From Pagrus major (Eukaryota; Chordata; Actinopteri; Spariformes; Sparidae): a stretch of 64,000 nt of DNA. Below the pieces are notes generated by a model. The model had not been told where the DNA came from, ran no database searches, and worked only from the letters and a program-made list of their open reading frames with translations. Location: assembly GCF_040436345.1 (NCBI RefSeq), contig NC_133215.1, positions 24,479,806-24,543,805 on the forward strand, read 5' to 3'. Below, in pieces: positions 52,446 to 64,000 of this stretch; positions within the stretch are counted from its first letter, which is position 1, and the number at the start of each line of letters is the position of its first letter. The position numbers were made by a program, and so were the translations under genes.

Positions 52446-54079
52446 ACAATACTGATAACTATACAGACATAGCCAGTCTTCTCCCTGATGGTCTCTTGTT
52501 GGCTAACGTCGGCCACTTAGAGGAATCAGTATTAAGCTGAAACAATTTCATAACCAGTGAAAAGTTTCTTTGAATCGAATTTACATTTTTTAAGTTACAG
52601 AAGGTTAGGTTTAGGCATTTCGTATTTGTCATCGACACTAAAATGCATCATTTTAACTGTGATGCACTCTTGGTGCCCTGTGTCAAAGATGTTTACGGGG
52701 CTGACCATGAACCACAATGTCCTCAGTTGCAATCCAGCTAGAGACCTTTGTTTTTTGTTGTCTCATCCCATCTCTCCGTCTCCCTCATTTCCTGTCATCT
52801 CTCCTCTGTCGACTCTCCAATAGACACATAAAAGAAAAGATTGATCCACTCTGAAGACAATTTCCAAAAAGCTCAATTTCCTTGTGAGGAAAAATGTGGG
52901 CTTAGTGTGGACAGAGAGCAAAAAAGGTTTGCAAATGTAAAATGTAGGCGTCCTCTTAGAGGAGACGGAGGGAGAGAAAGGGAGATAGAGAGACAGCGAG
53001 CTGGACGAGGAGGAGGAGGAGAGGGGAGGGGGGGTGTCTTTGATCTCAGTGCATGTCTGCTATGCTGTTTTCCTTCAAGGCTTCCTGGTAAGTTTCAGTA
53101 GACACCAGCAGGTCCACTCTCTGGGATCGGACGCTAATGGATCAGTTAAAGGGGCCTATGCTTTATGGCCGGGCTAAGTGTTATCATCTGGGGTTAAAGA
53201 CACTGACCATGGAGCAAACTCCTGCCAGATAGGCGCTCCTCTGGGGGATTACAGTAGGCCTTTCGCCAAAGTAAGGAGGCAGTTGAGGGAAAGTGGTGCT
53301 CATTCGTTGTTTTGTTTTGATTCATCTATCTCACTTTCTTCTCTCTCTTCTTTCTCATTTTTTCTCCCTCCTTTCTCTCTCTGTTTCCTTCCACCTTTCT
53401 GTTGTTCTGTCCACAGACACACATCAGGGAATACCTCTCTAAAGCTTCCTGATCGCTGTTTGAAACCATTTGTCAGTTGCGCAAGACAGAAAGCTGACGA
53501 TGGATTCCAGAGGTTGAGTTGACCCCTTTCATACAGCAGTTTATCCGTGGGACCTGTCAGGGCCGACTGCTTCAAATACGATGCAGGGCCCGTCAGATAA
53601 GGATCACAAAGACAGAGACATGCCTCCTAAAGTGATCATTCTGTGTCTGTGTTTTTGTTAAACGAGCGCGCCGAGGGCTGGATTGACAGCTCAAAGACTC
53701 CCTCTAATTGAATGTGATAGATTCAGTCATTAAGTTAATTGGCAGCTGGTTTTGATCAGGACCTGTCACAGTCACTCAGAGATTTTATGGTTTAATTTTT
53801 GTAGACAATTGGAAAAGTTGGTCTCACAGTGAATACCAGCTCTGTGTGAACGCACCGGGCCTTTCAGTTATGACTTTTCATCACATCATGTTAACAGCAT
53901 GTGCTGTGCCAATGTGTCACTACTGACGCAAAGGTAACATGGATCAGTGGGCCAGGTACCGGCTATTTACTGTTCTCGTGACCTTCAGTAAGATATCATT
54001 AAACTTTAAGTCCTGTTTTTCATTTTTCACATGAAAGAAGTACGAAGTGTACTAAATGTCATGAAGCAACATGAAAGGC

Positions 54080-54560
54080 AAGTCTGGATTTTATTTCTCT
54101 TTCTGTTCATGAAAACAAGAAAACTAACAATGAACTAATTTTGTTAGTGGCACCTGTAGAAAAAGCCTGATACGTGTTTTTCCTCTGTGCCATAGATCTT
54201 TGTTGTTGTCCAAAGCTATTATAGACACACATGAGCCACGCTGTCGCATTGGGAGGCATGTACAGGTCATTATGATGAACCTGGGCACTGTAGGTAACTT
54301 TGAGCCAATCCCACATTTGGCCTGCTGCTGTAAATACTCACTAAAGCACTAAATGTATATTAATCTGCCACTGAAACTAGTCCCCAACAAATACACTTTT
54401 TACTCCTGTTTGAATAACTTTTTATAAAACCTACAGTGCCCAGCTGTTTTAGGAAATTATTGATCCTTTTTTAAAAGCAAAACCATATGTTTGTGATTCA
54501 CTTTTTAAGATATATTTCTCTTGTAGGAAAGAGTGGGCTTAGGGAATTATTGTGAGAAGG
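54080..54560. repeat. Dispersed repeat family, third copy
   Basis: It contains CCTCTGTGCCATAGATCTTTG, TTGTTGTCCAAAGCTATTA and CAGTGCCCAGCTGTTTTAGG, matching the copies in caly intron 3 and at 45620-46120. Confidence 0.55.
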
Positions 54561-55189
54561 ACTAAGAAATTGTTGCCTTGTCCCTTTATGTCACTATCTT
54601 TAAAAAATGTATGCTGCGCTTGGAGAGAATGATCGACAGCCCCCCTCCACCGCAGAAGCTGTATTGCTTCAATATAATTGGACTAACAAACTTTGGACAT
54701 AGAACAAAAAATGATAAAGGTTAAATTTCAATGGTGGGTTCAACCAAATTACAAAAAAAAGACATTTTCTGCTACACATCCTTCATTGTAATTAAGTTAC
54801 AATGGGAACTTCCCTCTGCAGAAAATAAATGTACATAAAAGCTGTTGACAGTGAATACTATGGAAATAGACTCTTTTAAGAGCACTACAAGCAAAGTCCC
54901 ACACACTCAAGTTGTACTGGGGACAAATATCTCAAAACCTGAAATAAAAATAAAAATATGTGTCTTTCTAATCGTGTGTGCAGGCCTTTTAAAGTGGCAA
55001 GGCATAAATAACTTATTACTTTTTAAGGTATCTTTCTCTGACACTTGTCTCAGTGAAACCATATAATCCTCACATTGACTTCACTCTTTTTTTGTCTAAC
55101 TGTCAATCAGAAAATGTTGCTGTCTAAACCTGGAAAGGTCCTTGTTACACACCAAAACATCTCAGTCAAGTAGAAGAGGGGACCTGTCG

Positions 55190-55460
55190 TAAAATAGCCA
55201 ATAACACGTGTTTCAAATTGGCCATTGGTTATAGATTGGTTTACAAGGCTGGCTGGTTATCGGCCCAGTGGCATTTCCTCGCGTTGATAAAGCACCAGGG
55301 AGTTGTGGGTCAATTAGTTTGCCACAGCAGAAATTCCTGCAGACAGCCAATTAAAGCTGTTGGCCTGCAGTCATGAAGCACACTCTTCCTGTTGACGGCT
55401 CACGCAGTTATTCTGAGCCCCCGGCAGCTCCTCAACAGCTCTGCCGGTGTAAAATCTTAT
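55190..55460. promoter_or_regulatory. Candidate conserved non-coding element
   Basis: Unique sequence with GGTCAATTAGTTTGCC, AGCCAATTAAAGCTG and GTTGATAAAGC, words of homeodomain and HNF/CUT-like sites, and no open frame. The assignment is by sequence feel only. Confidence 0.25.
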
Positions 55461-58400
55461 TCTAAGTCCAGCGCTATTATGAGAGCACTTTAGGAGATCA
55501 CCATAGTTAGCTGAAATTGCTTTGAAAGAAACTAAAGCATGTGTGTTTGTGAGCTGCTGACGGACGGCTGACTCGGTGCATTGCTGTGATTGAGCTCCTT
55601 ACTTTTTGCTTTTAAGTCTTTGTAAAGCGTATGCAAAAAGATAAACACAACATACAAAGAAATAAACAAAATCAAAAAGGGTTAAAAAGGAGTTCATTTG
55701 TTCAAAGGAGCAGTCAGTGCAGGGATGATTGGAGTGTGGGCCAAAGTGGTGCCAAGTGTAGACAAAAGACGACAGGAGATGATTGCAGGGAATCAATTTT
55801 CCATTCTGCTGGTCTGTCTTCGTCACAATGGCCTCCGAGAGCAAACCTATCTTCTGCAACGAGGAGAATAAACTTTTATTTTTTTCCCTGTGCTTCTGAG
55901 TCAGAAAAAAAAAACAGCCGCTGTCACAAGCTTTTATTATAAAGTCTTTTGTTCACGTACGGGCTGCAAATTGTTGTTTTTGTGACGTGACGCAAACGGA
56001 GCATGAGAGTAAACACTGGCCCGTTGTGGGATGTCGGCGGAGGTTTTTGGAGATCACTATATTCTTTGTGGAGGGCAGAAAGAGTAGCAGCTGAGTCACG
56101 AGGTGACGTGTGTGTGTGATGGAGTATAGAAAGTACCAACAAGCTCTCCTATAATCCTAAAGAAAGCCTACAAAAAAGACAAAGCGTGAGGCCAACATTT
56201 TGATCCAAATACAAACACCACCATCACAATCAACTTCAAAGATGACCCGTCTAATATGATCAGATTTAGTCACACACACACCTAAGAGCACCCTGATCTG
56301 TGTGTCTGTCTGTGCGCCCGGGGGCCTAAAAAAAACCAGAGTGGGTTCCTGGGATCGCTATCATCCTCGCGGCTACGACTACATGCATAACCACTTATGA
56401 TCACTTATAACAAGTCTATAGACGCGGCGGGCGTCAGCTGATCCACGCCGACAGGCACAAGGAGCGGCACCCCGGGAGGATCCCCCTTTAAAGCCCAATT
56501 ATCCCATGGAGCCGGTGCCGTTTCAAAGGCCAACAGTAGAAGATGTTGGCCCCTGATAAGCGACACATGTGTTCCATCACACTTAATTGAAGCAGGGTTT
56601 CCTGAAAAAGAAACAACCCTGGAGCAATATGACAAAACAAACAGATTTAAGGACATAACAACTGTATTTGTAATAGGAACGTTTTTCATGGTGCGTGGAA
56701 ATTGCTTTTTGTGGGGCATATTTCTTTCTGCAAAAGACTGTATGTGTGTGTATTTCTTCTTCTTCTTCTTCTTTATTTTTTACTGGACATCATTCTGTCT
56801 TGGAGAGCGCACCATGACGATAGATTTCCAAACCTTCCCAAATTTGATTACAGGTCTGCAAAAACCTCAAACAATGCCGTGGCAAGCATGTCACTTACGG
56901 CCACAAGCCAAAGTCCTTCTCTGTTTTCTTTTTTTTTTTCCACTTCTCTCTCTCTTTCTTTTCATCCTTATGATCTGAAGTTAAGAATAAAGACATAAGT
57001 CATATGTTTTAACAGGAAACACGCAGAACAAATTTACAGCAAAAAAAGAAGAATGAAAGAGCTGAGCTGAATGGGGGAAAAGATAAATCTTGATTTTGGT
57101 GTAACGTAAACAAAAAAAAAAGGAGCGTATAGTGGCTTTAATTTTGGGAAGAGTTGGTGGAGTCCCTGTTTAGCTATTACATCATCTTTTGTGTGTTGAT
57201 GTGCATATAAAAGTTCAACTCTTGAGAGACAGAAAATGTTGATGCAGTCATTCTCAGTTTTTTTTGTCAAAAAACGCAGGAGCCTTCCGTATCACAATGC
57301 ATGGCTTTGCTCCCAGTCTTTTCCCATGATCTGTAGGATCTATTTAGCATTTACAATTTCTCATTTACGGGGATATTATTACCTCTCTGGCACCGAGCCC
57401 CGTTTTTGGAATCCCCCCCTTTAATGTTAAATCATGTGGACATTAAAGTCTTTCCTTGACTTACAAGACATGACATCTCTGGAAACATACAACCCGGGTC
57501 AAAGATGGAGCTCGTTAAAGGATTGTGCACGACCACAAATTCACAGAGAGAAGAGGGGATGGAGAGAAAAAAAAATGTTTAGTTAACTCAGACTTCAGTC
57601 GTCGGGGAAGCTCGGCTTTGTAACCGGCCGCTGGAGATGAGAGACAAAGACAGTTTTGTGCAGACTTCTCAATAAGGCTCCCCTGTCGGACTGAGTTCAT
57701 CACAGGAAAATTGCGTTTGTTATCGACAATGGCTTTTAACAAGCACCACAAGCAACGAGGGGATATGACTGTAAGGAGATAAAACCTCAAAATAGCGCAC
57801 ACGGTACTTTTCTCCCTCTGATGTTAAATTAAGACCATGTTGTTCAAAAAGGTCAGATATGATTAAAAGCTGCTGCGCACACAAACTGCTTCTCTCTGCT
57901 TCCAGTGGCACCTGACTGATGCAACATTGGCTCTTTTCTTATTTCTTCTCAAGCAGATCATCCCGTCTTCCTCACAACTTAATGCTCCACCTTTAATTAA
58001 TGCTCGACAAACTAATCTAAAACACTCTCAGCACACATCATTCAGCCAGTGATTCTCACCTACAGAGTATAAAGAGATCTCAAATTGACTTGTTTAGTTT
58101 TCACAGCGTCCACAGCCAACAGTCAGCCAGGCAGAACTACAGCTAACTGTTTGTCTCATTAGCTGCAGTTTGTATCCCATTAAACCAAGCCAGGGGGACA
58201 CTTAATGACCCCACAGACAAGCAAATTACAGAGTTAATATTGTGATCTTTAATTAAACTTTACAAGCAAGCTTTAGATTTGGAAAAGTTATTTTAAAGTC
58301 TTATTTTTCCGTTGAAATCCAACACACGAGACTGCAGCTCCACAAGACAAAGTTTACACATCCCATAACTGGTCGATAATGCCATTCGCTTCATTTGGAG

Positions 58401-59829
58401 CACTTTTTTCCCTCTTCTCTCAGCTGAAATGCCCAACATCATGATGCAATTTGGGTTTTTTAATCACCGTTTTAGCAGTTACAGCGCGGCTGTCCGATTT
58501 CCTGCAACAAAAGTGTGTAGCACCATTAGCGCGAGTAATTCCACACAGCAGGCCTCCAGTTGTGCATGTGATGATCGGAGGAGAAGAAAACAACAGGCGT
58601 CACAATGGAAAACCTGAGCTAATGTCCTCGATCGTCCCACCTTGTTGTGGTCGTTTTCTGTGGCAATTACAATCTGGAGACAGAAAAACCCCGCAGATGG
58701 GATAAAATCACTCGGGTGTGTTGTTCTCTGGAGTGTGTGTGAATTTCAGGTGTGTTTAGTGTTAAATCGTCTGAAGACTGAAACCTGTGACAGTCCCACA
58801 AGATTTCCTAAATGGGTCTGGAGGAGTGCTGGAAAGTTATCGCAAGGTCAGCAGTGAGTCATGGAGCTGATGGCAGACCACTGGGGAGTGTGGTGCAGCG
58901 CTGGGATAGTTTGCTACTGTGTCATCGTTACATTAAGAGAAGTCAAGGTCGGGCGTTTTAAGTGCTCCCACAAAGAATCCCCTCTTCTCTCTGCGTTGGC
59001 CTGCACAAGTCATTTTATGGACAACCACGCACCTATAGTAAAGTGTATTTTTACATGTACCCAGTGCCATATGCCTGACAACACGGAGACTAACCTCACC
59101 GTTTTTGGCTCGCTCCGCATTTCAGTCCAACGCAGAAGTCAAACAAGCAGAGCCACGCAGCGGGTCAGATATTGAAAATGGTGCACTTATAGAGTGAAAA
59201 GCAAAACAGAGAGAATTCTTGTCCTGTTTTAAACTCTGTCTTATATAAACGTAGCCAGGGCTGGGGTGATATCTGATAAAATAGATCAAAATTACATTAT
59301 TGGCTTTTATAGCCCACTGAAAACATAGCCCAAAGGTATGCTATTTGGCAGAGAGCAGCTCGTAATATGTCTAAGAATTGTTACCATCTGGCTTGACTGC
59401 GGGGAATGCTTCTCTCTTAAAAACCTCAAAGTCAAAATGATACAAGTAAAACCCAGCATTCATAACCAGGTTGGCTTTTTATGGTCGCCTGTCCACATCG
59501 ATTTGGCTCCACGGTGTCTTGAAGATAACTCATGCCATTTAGAAGGGATCTTTTTTTCCTTCTAGAAGTGGGTTTCACCTTTTCTCTCTGATGCTACAGC
59601 GCCCGAATACAGTATTATATTTGAAGCACGGCTATTACTGCCTTAAAGAGGAGTTGTTTTTTGGGAAATCTGTCTGAAAAACAGTCTTTCTAGATACAAC
59701 ATGCCATAGAGATGAGGTAAGATGAGATACGTTTGCCTGCTTGGTTTCATCAACACAACCTCCCCACAACACAAACATACAATATGAATCCCTCCGCCTG
59801 CAAAAGAAAATGTTATCCGCTGACATTTT

Positions 59830-59970
59830 AACCCCTTTCCTCGGAGCTACACCCTTCTAATCGCAGTCCTGTACACAGTTTCAGCCCCCATTACCTTATT
59901 ATGAGATTACAATGTCAATGTGCTCAGAATTGTGACAATTACAGTAAGTGGTGGAGTAATTTTCAGCATT
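59830..59970. promoter_or_regulatory. Candidate conserved non-coding element
   Basis: TTCTAATCGCAG, CCATTACCTTATTATGAG, GACAATTACAG and GAGTAATTTTC are clustered homeodomain-type cores in unique, repeat-free DNA without coding potential. Confidence 0.25.
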
Positions 59971-60191
59971 AAATGGGGTCTTTGTGTGCTATGTTGCTGT
60001 ATGTTTCCGCGGCCTGTCATAGGTTGAAAGAGGGTGTTCTGGCGTCGGGTCAGCTACGTTCTCATACATTCAGTAAGGTGAGCAGGTATACACATGCATG
60101 TGTGTGTGGAGGAGCATTATGTCCGCGTTACACATTCATGTTAGCAAACACACTCAGAGTCACACTGACAAGCTGCCATGGAGCAGGAATC

Positions 60192-60193
<2 letters not shown>

Positions 60194-60259
<66 letters not shown>
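60194..60259. repeat. (TG)33 microsatellite
   Basis: 66 nt of uninterrupted TG/GT. Confidence 0.95.
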
Positions 60260-60262
<3 letters not shown>

Positions 60263-60579
60263 AGGCCTGTGGCATATGAAACATGAGTCCCTGTTTAGCA
60301 CTGTGAACCGTGGGGGGGAGGGAAGGAGGGAGGCTGTTTTCTCAATGCCTCCTTGACCTGTCACTATTGATGATGTGTGTGTGTGCGTGGATCGGTGCGT
60401 TTATGCGTGTGCATGTGAGTGTGTGAGAATCCGGCAGACATCTACAGGGGGACAGCCACCCCCTCACCCCCCACCCTCCTCCCCCCGCTGCCGATATCCT
60501 CTCATGCCACCACCAACCCCCCTCCCTCCCTCCCACCTCTCGGCCTCCTCTCCTCCCCTCTCCTGGCGCCCCGGTATGA

Positions 60580-60805
60580 GAGAGAAAGCTGTTGTTAATA
60601 AAAAGTTTTCAAAGAATGGGATGAAAAGGGAGGTGAAATTGAGCGGCCCTGGCCGTATTATTTCTTCTCCGTATGGGAGCTGGCCTCTCGCGGTCTCTCC
60701 GACGCTCTCGGACCGGGAGGGGGTCGCTGGCTCGGTGACCATTACTGCCCCGGGGCCAAAGCAAATGATTTGCCTCTCTGAGGCTTCAAAGGGGAGCAAT
60801 TACAC
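60580..60805. promoter_or_regulatory. Candidate conserved non-coding element, GC-rich
   Basis: GGCCGTATTATTTCTTCTCC, GTGACCATTACTGCCC and GGAGCAATTACACTTAAGT occur in a GC-rich, repeat-free block. A long frame on each strand exists but has no recognisable domain. Possibly a regulatory element. Confidence 0.25.
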
Positions 60806-63800
60806 TTAAGTAACCAAATGAAAAGATAGCCCAGCTTGGCAGCAGTTTGGGGGAAACAGTGGAGGCCTTTGAGGGAAGAGGTACCACACCTCAGGAGTAA
60901 TATGTAACAGCTCGCATCACAGAGAAAAAAAAAACAAAAAAAAAAAACAGAGAAGAAGAAAATAAACAACAGAATATTCTGCCACTGAATTCAGAAGAAA
61001 AAAGGTGCTGAAACTTGCCCAAACCAAAACAACAACATCATTTAGAGTGGTTTACCAATCCAGCCGATAGCTCTTAAAGCAATTGTGGCCATATTGAAAC
61101 ACAGACCCAACCACTGGCCACTTTGGCGAGCGTGTCACATAAACACGTACTGTACGCAACATTACACTGTGGCAAATTTGGAAGAAATTAGATATGACAA
61201 TTATTTTTATTTGTTTTTCTTCAACTTTGCTGTCTCTATCTGCTTTGTTTTTGTTTGTTACTTGTGCCTCAGAAAAGCTCCAATCACTCTTTGTTTCTCT
61301 GCTGCTTGTGTTTGTGCATATTGTCATCACTGTCAGACCAAGCTTTAAAAAAAGATATGCAAACGTCTCGCATCCAATGTTAAAACAAGATATAAATCAT
61401 CCCTGTGCTGAATTCAACAATGAATAACATTAATTGCAATCTTGAGAACCATGAATCGTGGTTCTGTGAGTGGCACACACAAAGTCAGCCTCTCCCTGCT
61501 GATAAAAGACTTGAAAAAGGCCCTATTGAGTGAAGTGGAGACTGGGAGTTTGGTAGGGGAGCTCACCTGTGGAGAGGAGTCTATAGCTGCATAGAAGGCC
61601 CAACAGCTGCCAGGGTTGTAAGTCTAGGCACCTAGCAGAGCCGCAGAATGGGAAATGCAAGGCGCTCTTTCAATGCACTGCCACTTAGTAACAGAAGGCA
61701 TGTGCCAAACTTGCAGAATGAGAATGAAAACTCCCCCTTCGGAGTTCACTAAATATCAGCAGCGACTCTCTTTTTATCCCCTCCCCTGCTCCCCCTCCTT
61801 TTCTCCCTCTCCTTTAGTCTATTATAATTCCTCCATAAAAGAACAATGGTTGACTGAAAGACCCCCAAACCACAGAGATATACCAACAATCGGCAGGGAG
61901 AAGGAAAAAGAGGGGGGACTCAGCTGAAGTGTGGAAGCCATCAATTACTGAGGGCCTAAAGTTAACATCCCAGCAGGATATGTGCATTAGAATGCAGATA
62001 TAGGCAGGCTATGGGCAGCAGATGCCTAGCGGAGCGGTCAAAAGAGCACCGTGAGCTCACGAGAGGACATATGCAATGTGGGAGACTCTCGCCTCAGAAT
62101 CTACAGAAGAATAGAAAATTAAATTGAATGATGATTGTAGTAGCGGCTCAAAAGAGCCATTGTGTGGAACTAACTGGAATCATGGGTTTGAAATGTGACA
62201 AACAACTGACATCTCACATTATGGATGCCAGTGCACATGGCTGTGGTGGAGCCTCAATAAATCTCACACATCATCAGCGTGATTGCCATGGATGTGGGGT
62301 TCGCCGCTGCAACAAGTGGCCCCGTCGGCTCCAGTCAGGTCAGAGAAACGCACCGTGATTCCTCCGCATGCACTGCCCTAACAGGATTTTCCCCTCTCAC
62401 CACATCTCTCTATTCTGGCTGCTCAGCAAGACTCAGCCCTCTGGGCTTCCTCGCGCTGCTAATTTACACTAGCCTGCAGGCTACCTTCACAGTCAGAACA
62501 GTGCAATTGTATTTTCAGGCTCATTAAGCAATGGCACAGAGAAGGGGAGCTCTTACCCCCCATCTACTTTCCCGTCCACGCTCTGTTCAGTGGGGGAGAA
62601 AGGGGAGTACAGAAGAGATGAAAGGTGGGATAAAGAAATGGAGCAAAGTGCTGAATTATAGTTGTGAGGCTCTATCAGGTTGTTTGTGTTTACTACATCG
62701 GTTCTTTTGGGAGTCGAGGAGGAGGATGAGGAGGAGGAGAGTGCACAGTCGCCGCTCTCGATCTTCTGAGAACCAATCCGGCTGCTCGGTAGCAGCCCTA
62801 TTCAGGATCAACCCATGCTTGTTTATTTGAAAGAGACCCCGCTTTTTTAACTTCCCACCCTCTCTATTGTTCCACTTCTCATGGGGAGGACTTTGAAATT
62901 GTAATCTCAGGATATTCAAACACACACGTTTATTCTGACCTTTGGTGCCTGCAATAACATTATTACTGTCAGACAGGCATCGCCAATTTGGATCTATGCT
63001 GCATTCAACCGCTTTGATTTGAGCCTTTTGTTGACTTGTAAAAGATTTATACGACGGGTTAGATTAAGGAACGAGGGCTGAAACAGGTGACAAACATCCA
63101 TTTTTTGCCATCAAAATAATTAAAGGAAGTTGTGCGTATTTTCAAAGAGCGAGAGTCTTGCAAAAAATCTATTTAATCCACAACTAATCAGTAACTGCTG
63201 AAAAACATTTCCTGTAAACAATCTAATTAGTGTCTTTTGTTGTAATTAACCTCATGCCTGGTCACTTGAACCAACTATCTAAAAAAAAAACACTATAAAC
63301 TGTCACACATTTAGACACGTGAGATCAGAAAAGACACATTTTCAAGCATAAAACTACATTTTGTCAGTTTCTGTCATTATTGGTGAAATGATTCTTGTTT
63401 TCATTTCCTTTTTGGAGCAATAAAACAATACATCTATTATCAATGTAATCCATCCATCATTTTGTGAAATTTGACTGTTCATTCAACTATAAAGAGTGGA
63501 TTATCATCTCACTTACAGTGTTGAAATGAAACCAAAGAAGAAAATTGGCTGCAACAAATTTCATATATTTCTCTGACTGCCAGCTGATACATTTTTATGA
63601 CCTGCAAAAGAAAAGATCTCATATAATATATTCCCAATCGCTGTAATTTATTCAATAGTTGCTGGTTTTGGCCTCATTGGGATTTGAATCCAGCAGCGAA
63701 CGAGAAAATTGATGCTGCTGCCTTGAGTCTTTTCTCTCAAATCTACTGCATCACAGTTTTGGCTGCTAAGAGCGTATGAGATTGTGGCGACATTCTTCGG

Positions 63801-64000
63801 TTTGTGAATGAGACCACAGAGTAGCCACACAAAGTTCCTCGTCCCCAGTCCTCAACCTAACTCGCCCACTCGCATTGTCTCTAGACTTTCCTCAAGAATG
63901 TGGATTTCTATGGCCGACGGCAAGCCAGACAAAATTGCCAATTGCATTGTCACCTCTTGTGGTTTTTCTCCTCAACAATCTCCATTGGCAGCAGAGTTCA

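Larger units (their letters stand above)
53100..64000. other. Gene-poor DNA with candidate conserved non-coding segments
   Basis: No coding exon supported. The notable content is a dispersed repeat at 54080-54560, a (TG)33 run at 60194-60259, a C/T-rich tract at 60460-60560, and several unique, transposon-free segments with homeodomain-like words, listed separately. Such density of unique sequence is typical of regulatory deserts beside developmental genes; the target gene is not in the window. Confidence 0.35.

Noticed and set aside
60375..60809. 144-aa plus-strand and 111-aa minus-strand frames
   Set aside because: Driven by C-rich low complexity in the first half; the second half is GC-rich but domain-free and looks more like a regulatory element.

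Overview
This window is nuclear DNA from a ray-finned fish, most likely a spiny-rayed teleost. It has spliced vertebrate genes with GT-AG introns, an olfactory trace-amine receptor of a type expanded in teleosts, a LINE-2 with the usual fish 3' core, many short inverted-repeat transposons and dense (GT)n/(CA)n microsatellites. Nothing prokaryotic or plasmid-like is present.

Layout. 1-4.1 kb: end of a DNA transposon, then the last three coding exons of nsmce1 on the + strand (Nse1, the RING subunit of the SMC5/6 complex). Its earlier exons must lie before the window. 5.66-6.65 kb: an intronless TAAR-type odorant receptor on the - strand, which lacks Asp3.32 but has Asp5.42. 8.2-11.56 kb: a dead LINE-2 on the - strand, missing the RT catalytic YADD block and carrying an inserted inverted-repeat element. 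A 2.38-kb direct repeat (225-2607 and 11792-14174) brackets the nsmce1 end, the TAAR and the LINE. 14.2-20.1 kb: AT-rich intergenic DNA with a strong hairpin and a MITE. 20.2-30.5 kb: caly (calcyon, neuronal vesicle protein) on the + strand, with a putative non-coding first exon, four coding exons (202 aa) and a 3' UTR. 30.5-64 kb: no coding exon that I can support. This part holds MITEs, a LINE tail, microsatellites and purine tracts, and, mainly after 36 kb, unique stretches rich in homeodomain-like ATTA/TAAT words that look like conserved non-coding DNA.

The three genes are not functionally linked: genome maintenance (nsmce1), olfaction (TAAR) and neuronal endocytic traffic (caly). The most interesting points are the non-classical amine site of the TAAR, the direct repeats that could delete the nsmce1 3' end and the TAAR by recombination, and the caly transmembrane exon, which sits between a (TG)n tract 11 nt upstream and a (CA)n tract 5 nt downstream. 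No wholly new biological system was recognised.
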